Source: Rhodocollybia butyracea
Taxonomy: Eukaryota > Basidiomycota > Agaricomycetes > Agaricales > Omphalotaceae
Length of the DNA: 64,000 nt
Reading direction: 5' to 3'
Assembly: GCA_015501585.1 (NCBI GenBank)
Contig: JADNRY010000300.1
Location: 1 to 64,000 of the forward strand
Shown here one piece after another: positions 1-11,366 of this stretch (position 1 is its first letter; each line of letters opens with the position of its first letter). Below the pieces are notes generated by a model. It saw nothing but the letters and a program-made list of their open reading frames with translations, was not told where the DNA came from and made no database searches. Made by a program: the position numbers and the translations under genes.

Positions 1-269
1 TCTGGTTGTGGGGATGTCGGTTCTGTTATTGGTACAACTTGGATATGGGACAAGGAGGGCATGAATCTATCATCTGTTATCTGAGTCTGAGATGTTACAG
101 GCGTGAGAGCTGGATGTGCAGGATCTAAACTGGATCGCAGAATGGAAGTCTCACATTCCTCGCGCACCTGCATCATGGAATGCATACTACGCAGGAGGGA
201 AAGCACTTCATTTGAATGGTTTGTTACAAATTGATTATCATTGAACGTAGCTTTTAAAGGTTGCTCCAT
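1..269 (-). CDS. DUF6535-like protein, N-terminus, runs off left edge
   Basis: Reading the minus strand from an ATG at 269 gives 89 codons open to the window edge. The stretch around residues 18-45 (TNHSNEVLSLLRSMHSMMQ, then a REECET-SILRSS-LDP pattern) closely matches the N-terminus of the decayed gene at 922-2127, which has NHSEEMLMHSINSMMQ followed by REDHEATILRSSSDP. That neighbour carries the DUF6535 transmembrane core, so this is very likely the first exon of a second family member whose body lies to the left. DUF6535 proteins are basidiomycete membrane proteins of unknown function. The assignment rests on paralogy, because the membrane domain itself is outside the window. The two genes are in tandem on the same strand. 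Confidence 0.6.
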   Translation of the reverse strand, partial: MEQPLKATFNDNQFVTNHSNEVLSLLRSMHSMMQVREECETSILRSSLDPAHPALTPVTSQTQITDDRFMPSLSHIQVVPITEPTSPQP

Positions 270-921
270 TGGTTGGCTTGTTGGTTGGTGTAGTAGACAA
301 AGAAGGTCAAAGTAAGAGGAAGGAAGGAGGATTGATGCAACGTGGGCTACTAAATAGAAGATGGCACTGGACAGCTCCAATCAAACACAGTCACATGGTA
401 AAAGATGGAAAGATCCAGTGTATAGAGTTTAGCTCTCTACCATTCTGCATTCTAATTTCTCCCTGGTAAGCACTCTTGAAAACCAAGAAAGGCTGCACAA
501 TCAGGCATTGTATCTGATTCTCCGGGACTTAACTCGAAATTCATAGATTGCGGCCCCCAAGTGGTTTGGGTGAGGTAGTAGTGCATGAACATGTATAGAC
601 TAAGGATGACCTTTCCAACAGTATACTTAGTGTTGCGCCCTTGAAAATAGGAACATTATCTCGATTCTCCTTGACTATATATTGTCAAAAGCCGGCCGAC
701 CACTGGAAGGAAGTTACTTTTGGTGTTCATGCACAAATACTTAATCGAAGAAAAAAATTAGATAGCCCATGAGATTGCCCAGTTCGATGACGAGCCCACT
801 TGGATTTTTGATTTCGGAGATTTTGGACATAAGTTGATCCTTAAAGCCGCTGGTCTAATTTGACGAGGAGGACTTCTGGTTAGTGGATAACAAGTGGATA
901 ATTGGTTTAGCGAGCTAAAGT
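270..921. other. Intergenic, no gene recognised
   Basis: This spacer separates the two DUF6535 copies. Short ORFs here have no recognisable motif. It presumably holds the 3' end of the gene at 922-2127 and the promoter of the left-edge gene. Confidence 0.4.
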
Positions 922-2127
922 TCAATAACAGATTGCTTGCCTTTGTATCCAAGACACTGTTGTACCAACAAGGATGCTTGTAAATATTCCCCAAGAGAGT
1001 TCATAAAGAACGCGTGTGTAAGAACACTGAACAGTGAACAGTGGGAGGGCTGTTGCCATGAGGTAAAGAACAACAACAGTCCCAGAGATAGCACCGACAA
1101 TATATGCCATAGTGGTGCTTAGAGGGACAAGAAAGATAACGAGCCCTGCAAAGAATAGTATCAGGGCAAGATGAAGGAGGGTGGGAGCATTCCAATGAAC
1201 AACTAAACCTGCCATTTCTTGAGCCCATCAAAGCGGAATTGCCGAATAAATGCTCGTTCCTTGGGTGCGCCAGTAATAATGGAGGTATACTGGCGAAGCC
1301 ACTGCTTTGCAAGTACTTCAAATAGAGCAACAGAGAGCGAGATTACAAGGCTTGTAAACCATAGACCATTTACCCATAGATTGAGCATTGCAGGAGAGAA
1401 TGTGGTGCCGGTGAGAGGAATGTTTGAGATGATAGTGGTATTTGTGTTTGCCCGGACCAACATGGTCAATTCGCTGGGTGGGATGCTGAGAGCCGACTAT
1501 AGTCTTGAGACAGTGACTGTGATGTCTGTGCCATGAATGTAGTGAGGACAGCAGAAAGTAGACCAGCCTGTAAAGACATCAATAGCTTTTATTTGGATGA
1601 TGCGACAAGGAGCGTACAAAGACCAGTAAGATGTCCAAGCTGTCACTTAGTTCTCCCACCATATCGTTGTCGAAAGCTGCCGCTTCATCACCATGGACCC
1701 TCCAGATGCGAGCCTCTTCATCAAGTTCATGATATCGTTCATCCTCCGGGTATTTGAGCATGTAATTGTAGCTTGCTACCGTTTGATGATCAATTTGAAT
1801 GACTATGAAAGAAGGCACGCAAAGGTGGTTCACATACCTGCCAAAGGATCTTGCGTTGCTTGATCCTTTTTCAATCCATAATGACGAAGCTTGGAAGGTC
1901 TGTTTTTGCTGCCTTGTTCTATTGGCTCTTTCGAGCTGGTGACAGCGTGAGGTGCTATAGGCGCAGGACTGACTGGGCAGCCTGGGGTCTGAACTTGATC
2001 GTAGTATGGTAGCCTCATGATCCTCGCGTGCCTGCATCATGGAATTTATGCTATGCATAAGCATCTCCTCTGAGTGATTCATCCCAGATTGAATATCATT
2101 TAAAGAGGATTTGCAAGATTACTCCAT
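922..2127 (-). pseudogene. DUF6535-family membrane protein, decayed
   Basis: The protein has a polar N-terminus, then a DUF6535 core. Acidic EEARIWRVHGDEAA is followed by SDSLDILLVF, a clear GT-AG intron of 50 nt (1568-1617), AGLLSAVLTTFMAQ, NLWVNGLWFTSLVISL, LAKQWLRQY and TLLHLALILFFAGLVIFL. Four transmembrane segments are visible, which fits the family. Damage: the start codon equivalent to that of the paralogue at 269 is at 2125-2127, but codon 3 is TAA (2119-2121) where the paralogue has CAA, so translation would have to begin at the ATG at 2082. Two further frame changes lie near 1480-1500 (between MAQTSQSLSQ and the LTMLVRAN segment) and near 1200-1210 (between KKWQ and VVHWNAP). Unrecognised extra introns could explain one of these. 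Function of the family is unknown. Confidence 0.72.
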
Positions 2128-4599
2128 CTGTTCAATGTTGGGATAGTAGATGGGTGAAAGGTCAAGAACGGCGTAGTTAATCTGTAGAAGCTTTTATAGA
2201 ATAAGCGTTTATCACAAGCATTTATCGCAATGATCACAAATCACACCAGTGACAGTCAATCCGTCATCCCATCTTGTGACGCAGATCCTCTCCAAAAATA
2301 TCATAACAACATTATCCAGAGTATTCTCCTTTCCTTTTCCTTTCCATGGAGCGCACGGCGTTGTTACGCTAAGCCGCATATCTATGTTTTCGGCTGTCTG
2401 CCCTGGTACATAATTTCGAAAGTCTTGATACCAGTTTCAAAGGATACTAATAGAAGTGGAAATCTAATCCAGTGAAGCTCTCCTTGATACTTCTCGCACT
2501 AAAAAGCACACAAAATAATGCATCCTGCTTTGCGAGTCGTTCATTCCACTTGCACGTGCACCCCAAACAACTGCTGCCCCAAAATAGTACTGGCGTATTT
2601 TTTGTTGTTGTAAACATTGCCTGCAGCGTTACGAAGGTGGCCACGATGACGGCTTCGTGATACTGATATCAGGAAAGATAAGGAACTGGATGTAGGGATA
2701 TTAATGTACATCGTGCTGGTTGGACCGTATTCAGGCCTAGTATCTAACTCCAGTGTCTTCTCGCAATCCGCATCTTCAAACACGTACAACTTGAACAGTG
2801 TTCAAGTTGTACAATGAACACAGCATTAGTGTGAGCGATCTGGCTTTAAGATAAAGAACCCCCGTCAAACAGGTCAAACGGTACAGTGGTACCTTAAGAC
2901 CTACCTGTACCAATAGTGATTTGCGCCCTCAGATACGTGGCTTCCTGGAAGTGGGAGGTAATTTTCGCAAAAGCGGGTCGACCTCTAGAAGGCTACTGTT
3001 AGCGTCCACGCGTGACTAATCCAAGGAAATGACCGGACATGTGAAATTGGTCCATGCCGACTTGGATTTCAAAATTTTTGCATCATTCCAAATTTCTGCA
3101 ATGGGCAATATTAGATTTTCTTTGTTCCAATCTTTCCAATGATCCTTCAGTAACCCTTATATGCGTCTATATTCACACTGACAGTAATGATTTTCCATAG
3201 CGTCCTGGAGATAAAGGCGCTCCCAGTAGCAGAACTTTTGTTGTCCAATGGCCTGGGCGAAGATCTCTGGAGGACAAACTGAATGACACCTGGGTTACGC
3301 CGGCCTCGATGAAGATCTGGCCAACGATGTAGTCGGAGTATGACGCGTGATGTGGCGGGGGAAGGCTTCCGAGCGATAATGTTGCACGTAGGCTCCTCCA
3401 ATCAAAGTAAAGTTCAAATGCATGCAAACAGGGGAGGGCAGACATCGATACAGCTGGACATCTGCGTGAGACTGAAACATCAAGAAAAAGTGCGGGGTGG
3501 ATAGCATTAATTACGCACTTTTATGCTCCTGCAGAGTTCTTTGTTGGCAGCTTGCGATTTCAGCAGAACCTCTCCTGTACTGGCTCCATAGAGTTGGATG
3601 TCGGTTGAAAAGTGCAGATATTAGAGCCGTTGACAAACAGATGCCAGATAAGGCAATGTGATAGTGCATATGGCGGAGGGATAGTTTCAGTTGTGAACCT
3701 ACAAACGTCATTGACACAAAAACAGATGAAAACTGGTATGACATACATCAAGCAACAAGCCCACAAACACCTAGAGCAACCAGGACACATGTATTCTGGA
3801 AATCGGCGGCAGGTTTGCGTTGAGAAAGGCATAAATGACACCGCAGGCAGCCGTGCAAACAGAACGGAAGGCTGAAGCTACTGCCACAGGAGGAATGAGA
3901 TCAAAGGCGATAATGCACAGCAGAGACGCAGTATTGGCAACTTGAAGGCCAAAGGTGAAAGGGAAATACAGATTGGAGCGCGAATCACTTGTCGAGGTGT
4001 CAGAGTATACATGTTAAACTTCTAGATAATCTGGACAATTGATAGAGATCTCACACTAATACTGCCAGTGAGAACGACAAGTGGAAGAAATAGAGCAGAA
4101 AATCAACTTACTCAAGCGCTCTCAAGCGGAAGTTTGGAACAGATCCGAATCCGAATAAGTGCTGGTGGCAGTGGTGAAAGCTAGCTGATAGTTACTTCTC
4201 TCTGTGGGGAGGCGGTGTAGTCACGCCGGATCACCGATCCGCTGTGATGTCATAACCTATTTTGCCTAAGCGCGTCTTTCGCTCCTTTTGGACTGTCTTC
4301 GTGTTTGGCCCATCATTTGGACCAAACAAACCCGCCGCTCTTTTCTTACTGACCAGCCGCTGGCCCTCTTTCGCCTCCGTTAATTCCAAATCCTTAATGC
4401 TGCTGCGCAGCAATCCCCGACTACAGGACAAATGAGTCATTGTCACTTCCTTCTGTTAAGCGGTCTGAGTCAAGTTAGAATATGAATTTTGCATTACGAG
4501 CCTATGGCTCCAGGTAATGCAGAGTGGGTGAGCGAAGTACATCCATGTCAACAGGCGGCTCGGGCGCTGCGCATACTAGCTTTGGCCGGTCAAAGCATT
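2128..4599. other. Unassigned region
   Basis: I see no ORF here with a recognisable domain and no clear TIR or LTR ends. Several overlapping short ORFs occur on both strands around 2450-2790 and 3150-3870, for example a minus-strand frame at 2541-2789, but none has convincing splice structure. Spliced small genes cannot be excluded. Confidence 0.35.
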
Positions 4600-4822
4600 C
4601 CTATGGAAAGCAAGAAGGGCCTGCTCCCTCGGATCATGATTTTTGACGTCGCCGAACTGATGGAGCCGAATCGGGACACGGACCTCGGCACTCGCTACAA
4701 TTATGTAAATCTAATACTATTTATTCATTGGCGCTGTTCTCGTTGCGCTATTTGACAAACAAGAATCCTACTAATCATTCTCGCAAATTCGTAACCGTGG
4801 AAATAGCCAAGTTGCGGCACTG
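4600..4822 (+). repeat. Gene-derived module, copy 1
   Basis: This segment begins with an ATG and codes MESKKGLLPRIMIFDVAELM before a likely splice donor (GTAAATC near 4704). It is nearly identical over about 155 bp to the reverse complement of 6715-6871. Its distal part (about 4712-4822) is also related to the reverse complement of 5986-6120. The three copies therefore mix exon and intron sequence of one unknown gene. The protein piece is not confidently assignable. Confidence 0.6.
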
Positions 4823-5985
4823 TGAACCCGAAAAATAGAGATGCAAAGAACAGCGTGCCTATAGTACATGGTAAGTCAAAGTAACATAGAAGGGTGGGTT
4901 TCGCTCGAATGGACTGATAAGGAGACAGAGAGAAGATTGAGTCCCTGATTCTGACCAAAGGGAAGAAGAGGGTCTTGTCGTGTGGGATCGGTGTGAGACA
5001 CCAAGAAAAGCTCGTAAGTAGCGGGTAATATATTCTCACGGCTTAATTTTGAGTCGCATTTACGTCGTTCAGCAGACCGCTATAATAATGCTTTCCGAGT
5101 CCTTAGGCTAGTCATACAAGCTAAGTTTTACAAGTGGTGTATCTTGATCCCCAGATTATTTGATTGCACCTACGCCAAACCTGTGCTGAGGGGCATTGTA
5201 TTTCGAGCAATGGTATTTACTTACTTGTTCTACATACTAGTACCGGGGCACGAGGTTTGTAAAGGTTTTGTGGCCTATGTTGAGGTGTGAACATAATGTG
5301 CTGGGAGTCCTGCTTCTCGGATCTGTTTCCGGATTCCAAAGGGAGGTGTTCTCTGTTGACAAATACTCTTCTTCTCCTTTACTTATAGTGCCTGATTACT
5401 TGTGCAGCGTGCTCCTTTTGTTTCATCTACAGAGTTAGCATTCACAGATACTTACATTTATTGATAAGAGTTGTTGTACACTCATGTAGTAAGTACTACT
5501 GAGTAGTTAACTTACCAAGTTCACAGCCTAGAGGTAGCAGAAAAAGTCAAGTAATTTGTAAATAACCCAATATGAGGATGTTTCTGCCCACAAAGAACTG
5601 ACAAGTGTACATCTCAAGTTAAGTTGAACATATAGAAATTGAACAAAGTTCAAACTGAAAATAAAATGATATCCCAGTTTATACAACACTAGAAGCCTCA
5701 AATATCAAAATTATCCAGGAATTCTGAAGGGCAGTCCTCACTACCATCAGTGGAGCGCTGCAGAGCACCTCAGAGCTCCTAAAGTTCAGCCCAGGTTGTG
5801 CATATGTGCTAGTAAGTACTTCAACAGTGGAGGATTGATCTTGCATGCAATCATATACTGATCATATAGTATTAAGAGTGAGCCATGGAGTCAAGATTCG
5901 ATACCTGAATCTTAAAGAAAATCAAAAAAAGATGGCTTTGAGATAGCTGGAATAGAAGCATGGTAGTTCTTTGCATCTCTATCTT
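4823..5985. other. AT-rich unassigned region
   Basis: No ORF with a recognisable domain is seen. The region lies between inverted copies of the 4600 module. I find no transposase or LTR ends in it. Confidence 0.35.
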
Positions 5986-6120
5986 TCAGGTCCATAGTGC
6001 CGCTACTTCGCTATTTCCACAGTTACAAACTTGCAAGAATGATTAGTGGGTTACTTATTGTATGCCCTTAGTATTATCTTGACAAACGAGAATATGAATG
6101 AATAGTAATAGATGTACATA
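5986..6120 (-). repeat. Gene-derived module, diverged copy 2
   Basis: The minus strand here shares the block ACTAATCATTC, then GCAA-TTGTAAC and GTGGAAATAGC-AAGT, with the distal half of the module at 4712-4822. It is more diverged than copy 3 and carries an insertion of about 25 bp. It is inverted relative to copy 1. Confidence 0.5.
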
Positions 6121-6714
6121 ATAATGATGGGTGCCCGGTGGTTGCCAGCACTGGCAATATGTCAAGTTGATGTCAAGACACAAGGAGTTGCCTTTTTGTC
6201 TGACTTTCAAGGAAGTGGAGAGCTCCGTACTGATGCTCAGACAATGACAAGTCCGTGAGTGATAGTGACTGTGATCCTACTCTCAGCTACAGTATCAATA
6301 TTGTGAAGTCTTATTTTACCGCTACCCCGCATGTCTGGCAGCGACATATTGAAAATTATATATATGGGGACACTGAAGAGGGCAAGAGGCAGATATTATT
6401 TGGACAAGGTAATATTGATAGCTGTTCCTGAAACCTCCTGGCAGAGCACCAGTGTAACAAGTTCCGTAGTTGGATTGGATGGACTTGAAGGGATCTGATG
6501 AATCCAAGGATCTGTAGTACTTTCTATTTCCCATTGTATGCTTGTGTAACACATAACAGAGGGTTCCAGCCATGGTTTCCTCAAAGCTTGAAACGGGGCT
6601 ACTAGGTGGCGAGCTTTAAGCCATCAAGATTGATGCGCAACGCGTGATATCCGGCGAGCATGTGTTTGTAATGATACAGGATTGCATGATAATTGTGATA
6701 AGCTACTTCTTGTT
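6121..6714. other. Unassigned region
   Basis: Short overlapping minus-strand ORFs (6322-6584) show no known motif. Nothing else is recognised. Confidence 0.3.
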
Positions 6715-6871
6715 TGTCAAATAGCGCAACGAGAACAGCGCCAATGAATAAATAGTATTAGATTTACATAATTGTAGCAAGTGCCCGAGGTCCGTGTCCC
6801 GATTCGGCTCCATCAGTTCGGCGACGTCAAAAATCATGATCCGAGGGAGCAGGCCCTTCTTGCTTTCCATA
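6715..6871 (-). repeat. Gene-derived module, copy 3
   Basis: This is a near-exact inverted copy of 4600-4766, including the MESKKGLLPRIMIFDV coding piece. Upstream of the ATG the two copies diverge, although both retain a GGGTGAGCGAAG block about 80 nt upstream. This implies a shared ancestral exon followed by replacement or fast divergence. Confidence 0.65.
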
Positions 6872-7230
6872 CATTCCAGCCTCTGCAGAAAGTTGAGGCT
6901 GTGCTTGTTCACAGCGGCACCTCCATCAATGGGTTTCGCTTCGCTCACCCAATTACAACTTGGTCAAAGGCTTCAACCAAGTTGTACCATAGCTTTGCTT
7001 TGGGAGTTGATGTTGAACTTGCAAGTGTCAACAATCTACTGGCTATGGACCAGCCGCTTTCTTTATGTCCAGAGGCTGCCGCTGATCAGCAAAATGTATG
7101 AACGGAAAGCCACTTTCTGACACCATACAGTGCTGGGGGCCGCTGGAACCGGCTGTATGGTGCCTTGACAGCGGCTCCAGTTCACCCACGCTTTGCTGAT
7201 CTGAGGATGTAAGCCGCTCACTTTCTCAGG
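6872..7230. other. Unassigned spacer
   Basis: A plus-strand frame (6781-7101) is open across here, but it overlaps the antisense module and has no recognisable domain. I treat it as non-coding. Confidence 0.3.
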
Positions 7231-8332
7231 TCTTCTGTAAAGATCTGTTCACGTTGGATCTTCCCGATGTACAGTATAGCGAGGGGCCCGTTGGGCAGAT
7301 TTACTACAATATCGAGTTTTAGTAATGCTGTGTGGTTTCCAATGGTTCTTCTGTGTTAACAGGTAATATTCTGGTATTCTGAAGGAACAGATGTGACGTT
7401 GATACACTGGTTTACTGGCAAGGCCTGTATAAGCTAGATATTGCTATTCCAAGCTTATCTGTATTGTACATTGGATACTAAGGGCTATAGTGAGTCCCAC
7501 ACTGTTAGCTAAAGCTGATAGGAAGTCTATTGTACCCACTGAGTGCATTGTGGATGGTATAAGTATTTGCCACTCTTTGTACTCTAACCCAAGTCCTATG
7601 CGAGTGCATAACCTAGAAAATACTGGTGATCACTCAATATGAGGCTAGACTTACTTGATGCATACTCAAGGGAATTTCATTCGCACACAAAGTTCACAAG
7701 TGGAGGTGTTAGTTCAATAGAGACATACTTGGCTATTTGCTAGATAATGTTCATGGACATAAATGATTGGCTTATACATATGACTTCAGTCAGCATTAAG
7801 TCTGCTGAATCATACAAATCTGAAAGGCTTACTGATCATACTTGAAATGATGACTGATACTCTCCAAAGCTCATTATAAATCAACAAACATGATTACTCA
7901 TATATCCTGTACATACTTACTAAGGCTACTTTCATTACTCATCTCAATCTCTCTTGCTTACTGTACACATCATCTATTAATAATCACATCTAAAATAGTA
8001 TAAAAGGGGGCACAATCTGATGTGCATTCCCCAGGTTTGAGTTGGACTTACATCTGTCTCTCTCCTCACTCTACTCCTCAATGCATGTGGGAATTCTACT
8101 TAGCATTGTTGGGGTTGTATTACTAGAGGTTGGTTCCTCATGGACTTGGTATCCTCGTTGTGTGTTGCTCTGAAGAACACTCTAGACTTTAGTGAAAGCT
8201 GAATCTAGTTTACAGTTCTCTCTGCTCAGTTACATCAGTGGATCTAAATCTAGAAAAACTAAAGTTGTTGCCTGCTTCTCTATTGTGAGAGGTATGACAC
8301 TGAGTCATATTGTTGACTCAGTGTTTGGACAT

Positions 8333-8450
8333 TTGGTCCCATTGTTGAAAGGCGCTTGGCCTATTGTTTGGATGCTTGGTCCCATTGTTGAAAGGCGCTT
8401 GGCCTATTGTTTGGACACTTGGTCCCATTGTTGGAATTGGCACTTGGCCC
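8333..8450. repeat. 43-bp tandem repeat, about 2.7 units
   Basis: Units starting TTGGTCCCATTGTTG begin at 8333, 8376 and 8419, exactly 43 bp apart. The third is partial and diverges after about 15 bp. Confidence 0.9.
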
Positions 8451-8659
8451 TTCTTGGTTTCTAGGAAGTAAAATCTAGAAACAGAACTATTTATTGTTCA
8501 TAACTGGTGGAATAAGACTTGTCCTAGCACAAAGCTAGTCAGTCACAATTCAAAGGAGGATCACCTTTGACAACTCAATGAGACCTCGCACAAATAAACA
8601 GTACAGGTTCATACAATTGCATCATTGCAATAGTGGAGCTTATACTAGAGTAATAACGT

Positions 8660-8756
8660 CTTCTGTGGTAAGCAGGTAAATGTAGTTCTTCTGTGGTAAG
8701 CAGGTAAAGGTGGTTCTTCTGTGGTAATCAGGTATTCTTCTGTCGTAAGCGGGTAA
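8660..8756. repeat. Minisatellite in LTR, four units
   Basis: Units starting CTTCTGTGGTAA or CTTCTGTCGTAA begin at 8660, 8688, 8716 and 8737, with spacing 28, 28 and 21 bp. The same array recurs in the short LTR copy from about 17731. Confidence 0.85.
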
Positions 8757-9164
8757 TTGGTGATGCTTCTGGATATTCACAGTTAGCAACTAAGGTTCAT
8801 ATCAAGGTTCAGTTCACAGCTATGCTGCACAGAGGTAATAATTCCAAAATAACAAGGCTGGGGTACATTGTATCTACTCGAGCAGTATTTATACTATATA
8901 CCTAAGTCATAATAAGTCATAATAAGTCATTCCGAGTCATGTTCCGAGTCACTTTGACTCATGTACAAACAATATAATAAAGTCATTTAAGGTTCCGAGA
9001 CATTGTACCACAGCCGAAACTAGTCAATATGACTCAATCATAGTCAAATATGAATAATATGGCATTAAGGCAATCATGTGCTCAATTTCCTCAGTCAGGA
9101 AATGTTCACTTCCTGACAGTATTCAAGCCTGAGCCCTCGAAGGCTTAGGACTTTCTCCTCCACT

Positions 9165-11294
9165 TTAGAAATTATTTTCCCAATAATTCTCTTCTTGCTC
9201 CAATGTATTCATCATCTCCAGATAATCCTCATACTCCTCATTCCATGTCTCTGCCTGCTGCTCACAATCATCATAGTATTCTCCACTCTCCCCTATTCCT
9301 TCTTCCATTGTTTCAAGTTCCTGATCACGATCTCTTTCAAAGTGATCTATCACGCTATCCCCCATGTAGGGATCCGCACCGTAACCGTATAATACGGTTT
9401 ACGGTTACGGTTTTTACGGGTACCCGTAACTGTACCGTATAAGGCTTGCAAAGCTAGTTTACGGTTACGGTTACGGTACTCCCGTATACCGTATACTGAC
9501 CGTATATGTACGGCCGTATACGGGTACCATACGGCCCGTAAAATTACCCAGGAGCCAACAACGGCAAGGAGGTTATCTGACTGCTTTTCTATTCATATGG
9601 ATACCACCAATGGTATTTCCGTTGGAAAGAATTGCTTGCTTTCTGAAATCGAGCCCTCAACGTCAGGAAAAATGGTATAAGCTTTCATCACCACATCAGA
9701 TCACTGTGGGAATTAATATACTTGTTGTTGAGGTGGTCCTCTCTTTGAATGCAGAGACCGTTTGTGTATACCAGAATCAACATGAGACTCTTGAGCTTGT
9801 ATTCAAAGCGAGTATATATGCGCAAAGTTCAAGTTTTAGGTCTTAGTAATTTTTATACGGCCGTATACCGTAAAATTACCGTATAATACCCGTAACCGTA
9901 ACCGTAAGAGGCTTTTTGGATCTCTTTACGGTTACGGTTACGGTCCTACCGTATACCGTAAGTGACCGTAAATTATACGGCCGTAACCGTATACGGTTAC
10001 GGTGCGGATCCCTATCCCCAGGGACCCCATGCTCTTCAGAGGGATCATTCATTGCCTCTTCTTCCTCTATGAATACAGGTCCTTGATAATGGACATTCTG
10101 CTCCATCATCTCAATATACTCAAGATATTCTCCATACCCTTCATTCCAACTCATTTGTTGGGGTGGATCCTCACTATAATATCCACTCTCCCAGGTTCCT
10201 TCCTGCATGATCCTATGGTCTTGATCATTCTCCCATTCTCCCTGATCAAGCATTCCAGGATGTTTCTTGTGCTCCTCATACACTTCTTCTTGTGAATCCA
10301 AGTCACCACTCCCTGAGTTGATAATGTCCAAATCTCCTTCAATTCTGGTAGCATTTTGCCATTGTCCTTCACTATTTAAGGCTTCAGACATAAGAGAATG
10401 GTCCACTGTACCCAACAGTCTAACCCCTAGATTGACAGGGTTATTGGCACACCACTGGACATTATTCTGTTCATGGTGATTGTATGGTCCTTGGGATTTC
10501 TTGTAGGTTGTTGAGTGATGCTGCACTTCAGTATTGTCTTTGACTATGTCTGGCCAACTTTCAATACTATCCCTGCTTGAAGACCTGTAAGCCTGGTAAT
10601 AAGTACGAGCCAATTGAATTTTCTTAGGACTGGTAAGTCCATGCATACGAGAACCTTTATGTTTCGTATCCGGGCGCTCGTTTAAGCGCTCAATTGCATT
10701 TCGAAATTCGCCCGCACTGTGTTCTCGTTGTTGCCCTCCTTGTCCACTATTCCATTGCTTCTCTTTCCTCATGTTGGCCCTGCATGATTCATGCATGCCG
10801 GCGGAAATATTGCCATCAACTCTGGCAGGACTTTCTGCACTTGTCTTAGTGAGAGGTTGTTTCTTTTTCAGGTTCTCACTGGTCTCACTGGCACTTCGAT
10901 GTTGGGCCCATTCAATACCTTTGTGTATTTCCCAATAATGGTGGTGTCTAGATTGTGGCTCAGAAGCTGGCAGAGTAGAATTTTCCCAACTACCATTACT
11001 ATTGTTTGAGCATGGATAGTGAAAATATGAATGATCGGAATGGCTATCGCGTTGTGCGACGATTGGGCGCCTAATCGAGCGCTCGGAGCCAGTAATCCGA
11101 GTAATTGCCAGCGCATCAAATTTCACCTCTGTTCTCCTCGTCTTTTCACCACTTCTAATCTTCGGATTTCTCCAGGTCATTAGTTGATTTATTTCTGCCT
11201 TAAATGTGCCCTCTCTTTCCAGAGATGTAGGGGATTTAACAATGGAAGGAGCTTGAGAGCAAGACAGCATAAATTTAGATGCATCAGCAGCCAT
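9165..11294 (-). pseudogene. Acidic/Gln-rich ORF of the large LTR element, split by a MITE
   Basis: The frame starts at an ATG at 11294 and runs about 425 codons of genuine host sequence before entering the MITE at 10014-9367. The N-terminal two-thirds is Ser/Arg/Asn-rich with no recognised fold. The C-terminal part is strongly acidic and contains a repeat (MQEGTWESGYYSEDPPQQ then WNEGYGEYLEYIEMMEQ). A second version of that repeat lies on the other side of the MITE at 9165-9365 (MEEGIGESGEYYDDCEQQ then WNEEYEDYLEMMNTLEQ) in a different frame. So the tail was a tandem acidic repeat, broken by insertion and frame loss. I do not recognise the family. Its position next to the 3' LTR suggests an element-encoded accessory protein. 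Cellular capture is possible. Confidence 0.5.
9367..10014. mobile_element. hAT-like MITE with TACGG/GGTTAC subterminal repeats
   Basis: The ends are inverted repeats (TAGGGATCCGCACCGTAACC at the left and its complement at the right). Both subterminal zones are packed with CCGTAACCGTA and TACGG units. The flanking octamers, cccccatg and tccccagg, match at 6 of 8 positions, consistent with an old 8-bp hAT TSD. There is no coding capacity for a transposase. Termini and repeats resemble the element at 47692-54185 (TAGGGCTCTGCACCGTA), so both belong to one family. Confidence 0.75.
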
Positions 11295-11366
11295 TTTAGG
11301 TGCGTGATTTCCTTGTGTGCTTCCTGCTAGCTGACCGGATTGCTTAGAAGCATTACTATGACCAAC

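Larger units (their letters stand above)
7236..9118 (-). repeat. LTR, full-length copy (3' LTR in minus orientation)
   Basis: This 1,883-bp LTR-like unit has TG...CA ends. It contains a 43-bp tandem repeat (8333-8450) and a four-unit minisatellite (8660-8756). The plus-strand segments 7236-7398 and about 8658-9118 are present in the shorter copy at 17558-18192, while about 1.26 kb between them is absent there. Confidence 0.55.

Noticed and set aside
4560..4690. RILALAGQ plus GLLPRIMIFDVAELME looked patatin-like (RILALDGGG ... LILxELM).
   Set aside because: The glycine-rich oxyanion motif and the GTSTGG serine motif are absent, and the two pieces diverge between copies.
8333..8756. Regularly spaced repeats resembling a CRISPR array.
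   Set aside because: Repeats are contiguous tandem units without unique spacers in a eukaryotic LTR.
9195..9442. Plus-strand ORFs opposite the acidic minus-strand ORF, and 10002-10295.
   Set aside because: They are antisense shadows of the Glu/Gln-rich coding sequence.
9370..10010. GGTTACGG repeats as telomeric sequence.
   Set aside because: They are arranged in both orientations inside terminal inverted repeats with near-matching 8-bp flanks, so they are transposon subterminal repeats.
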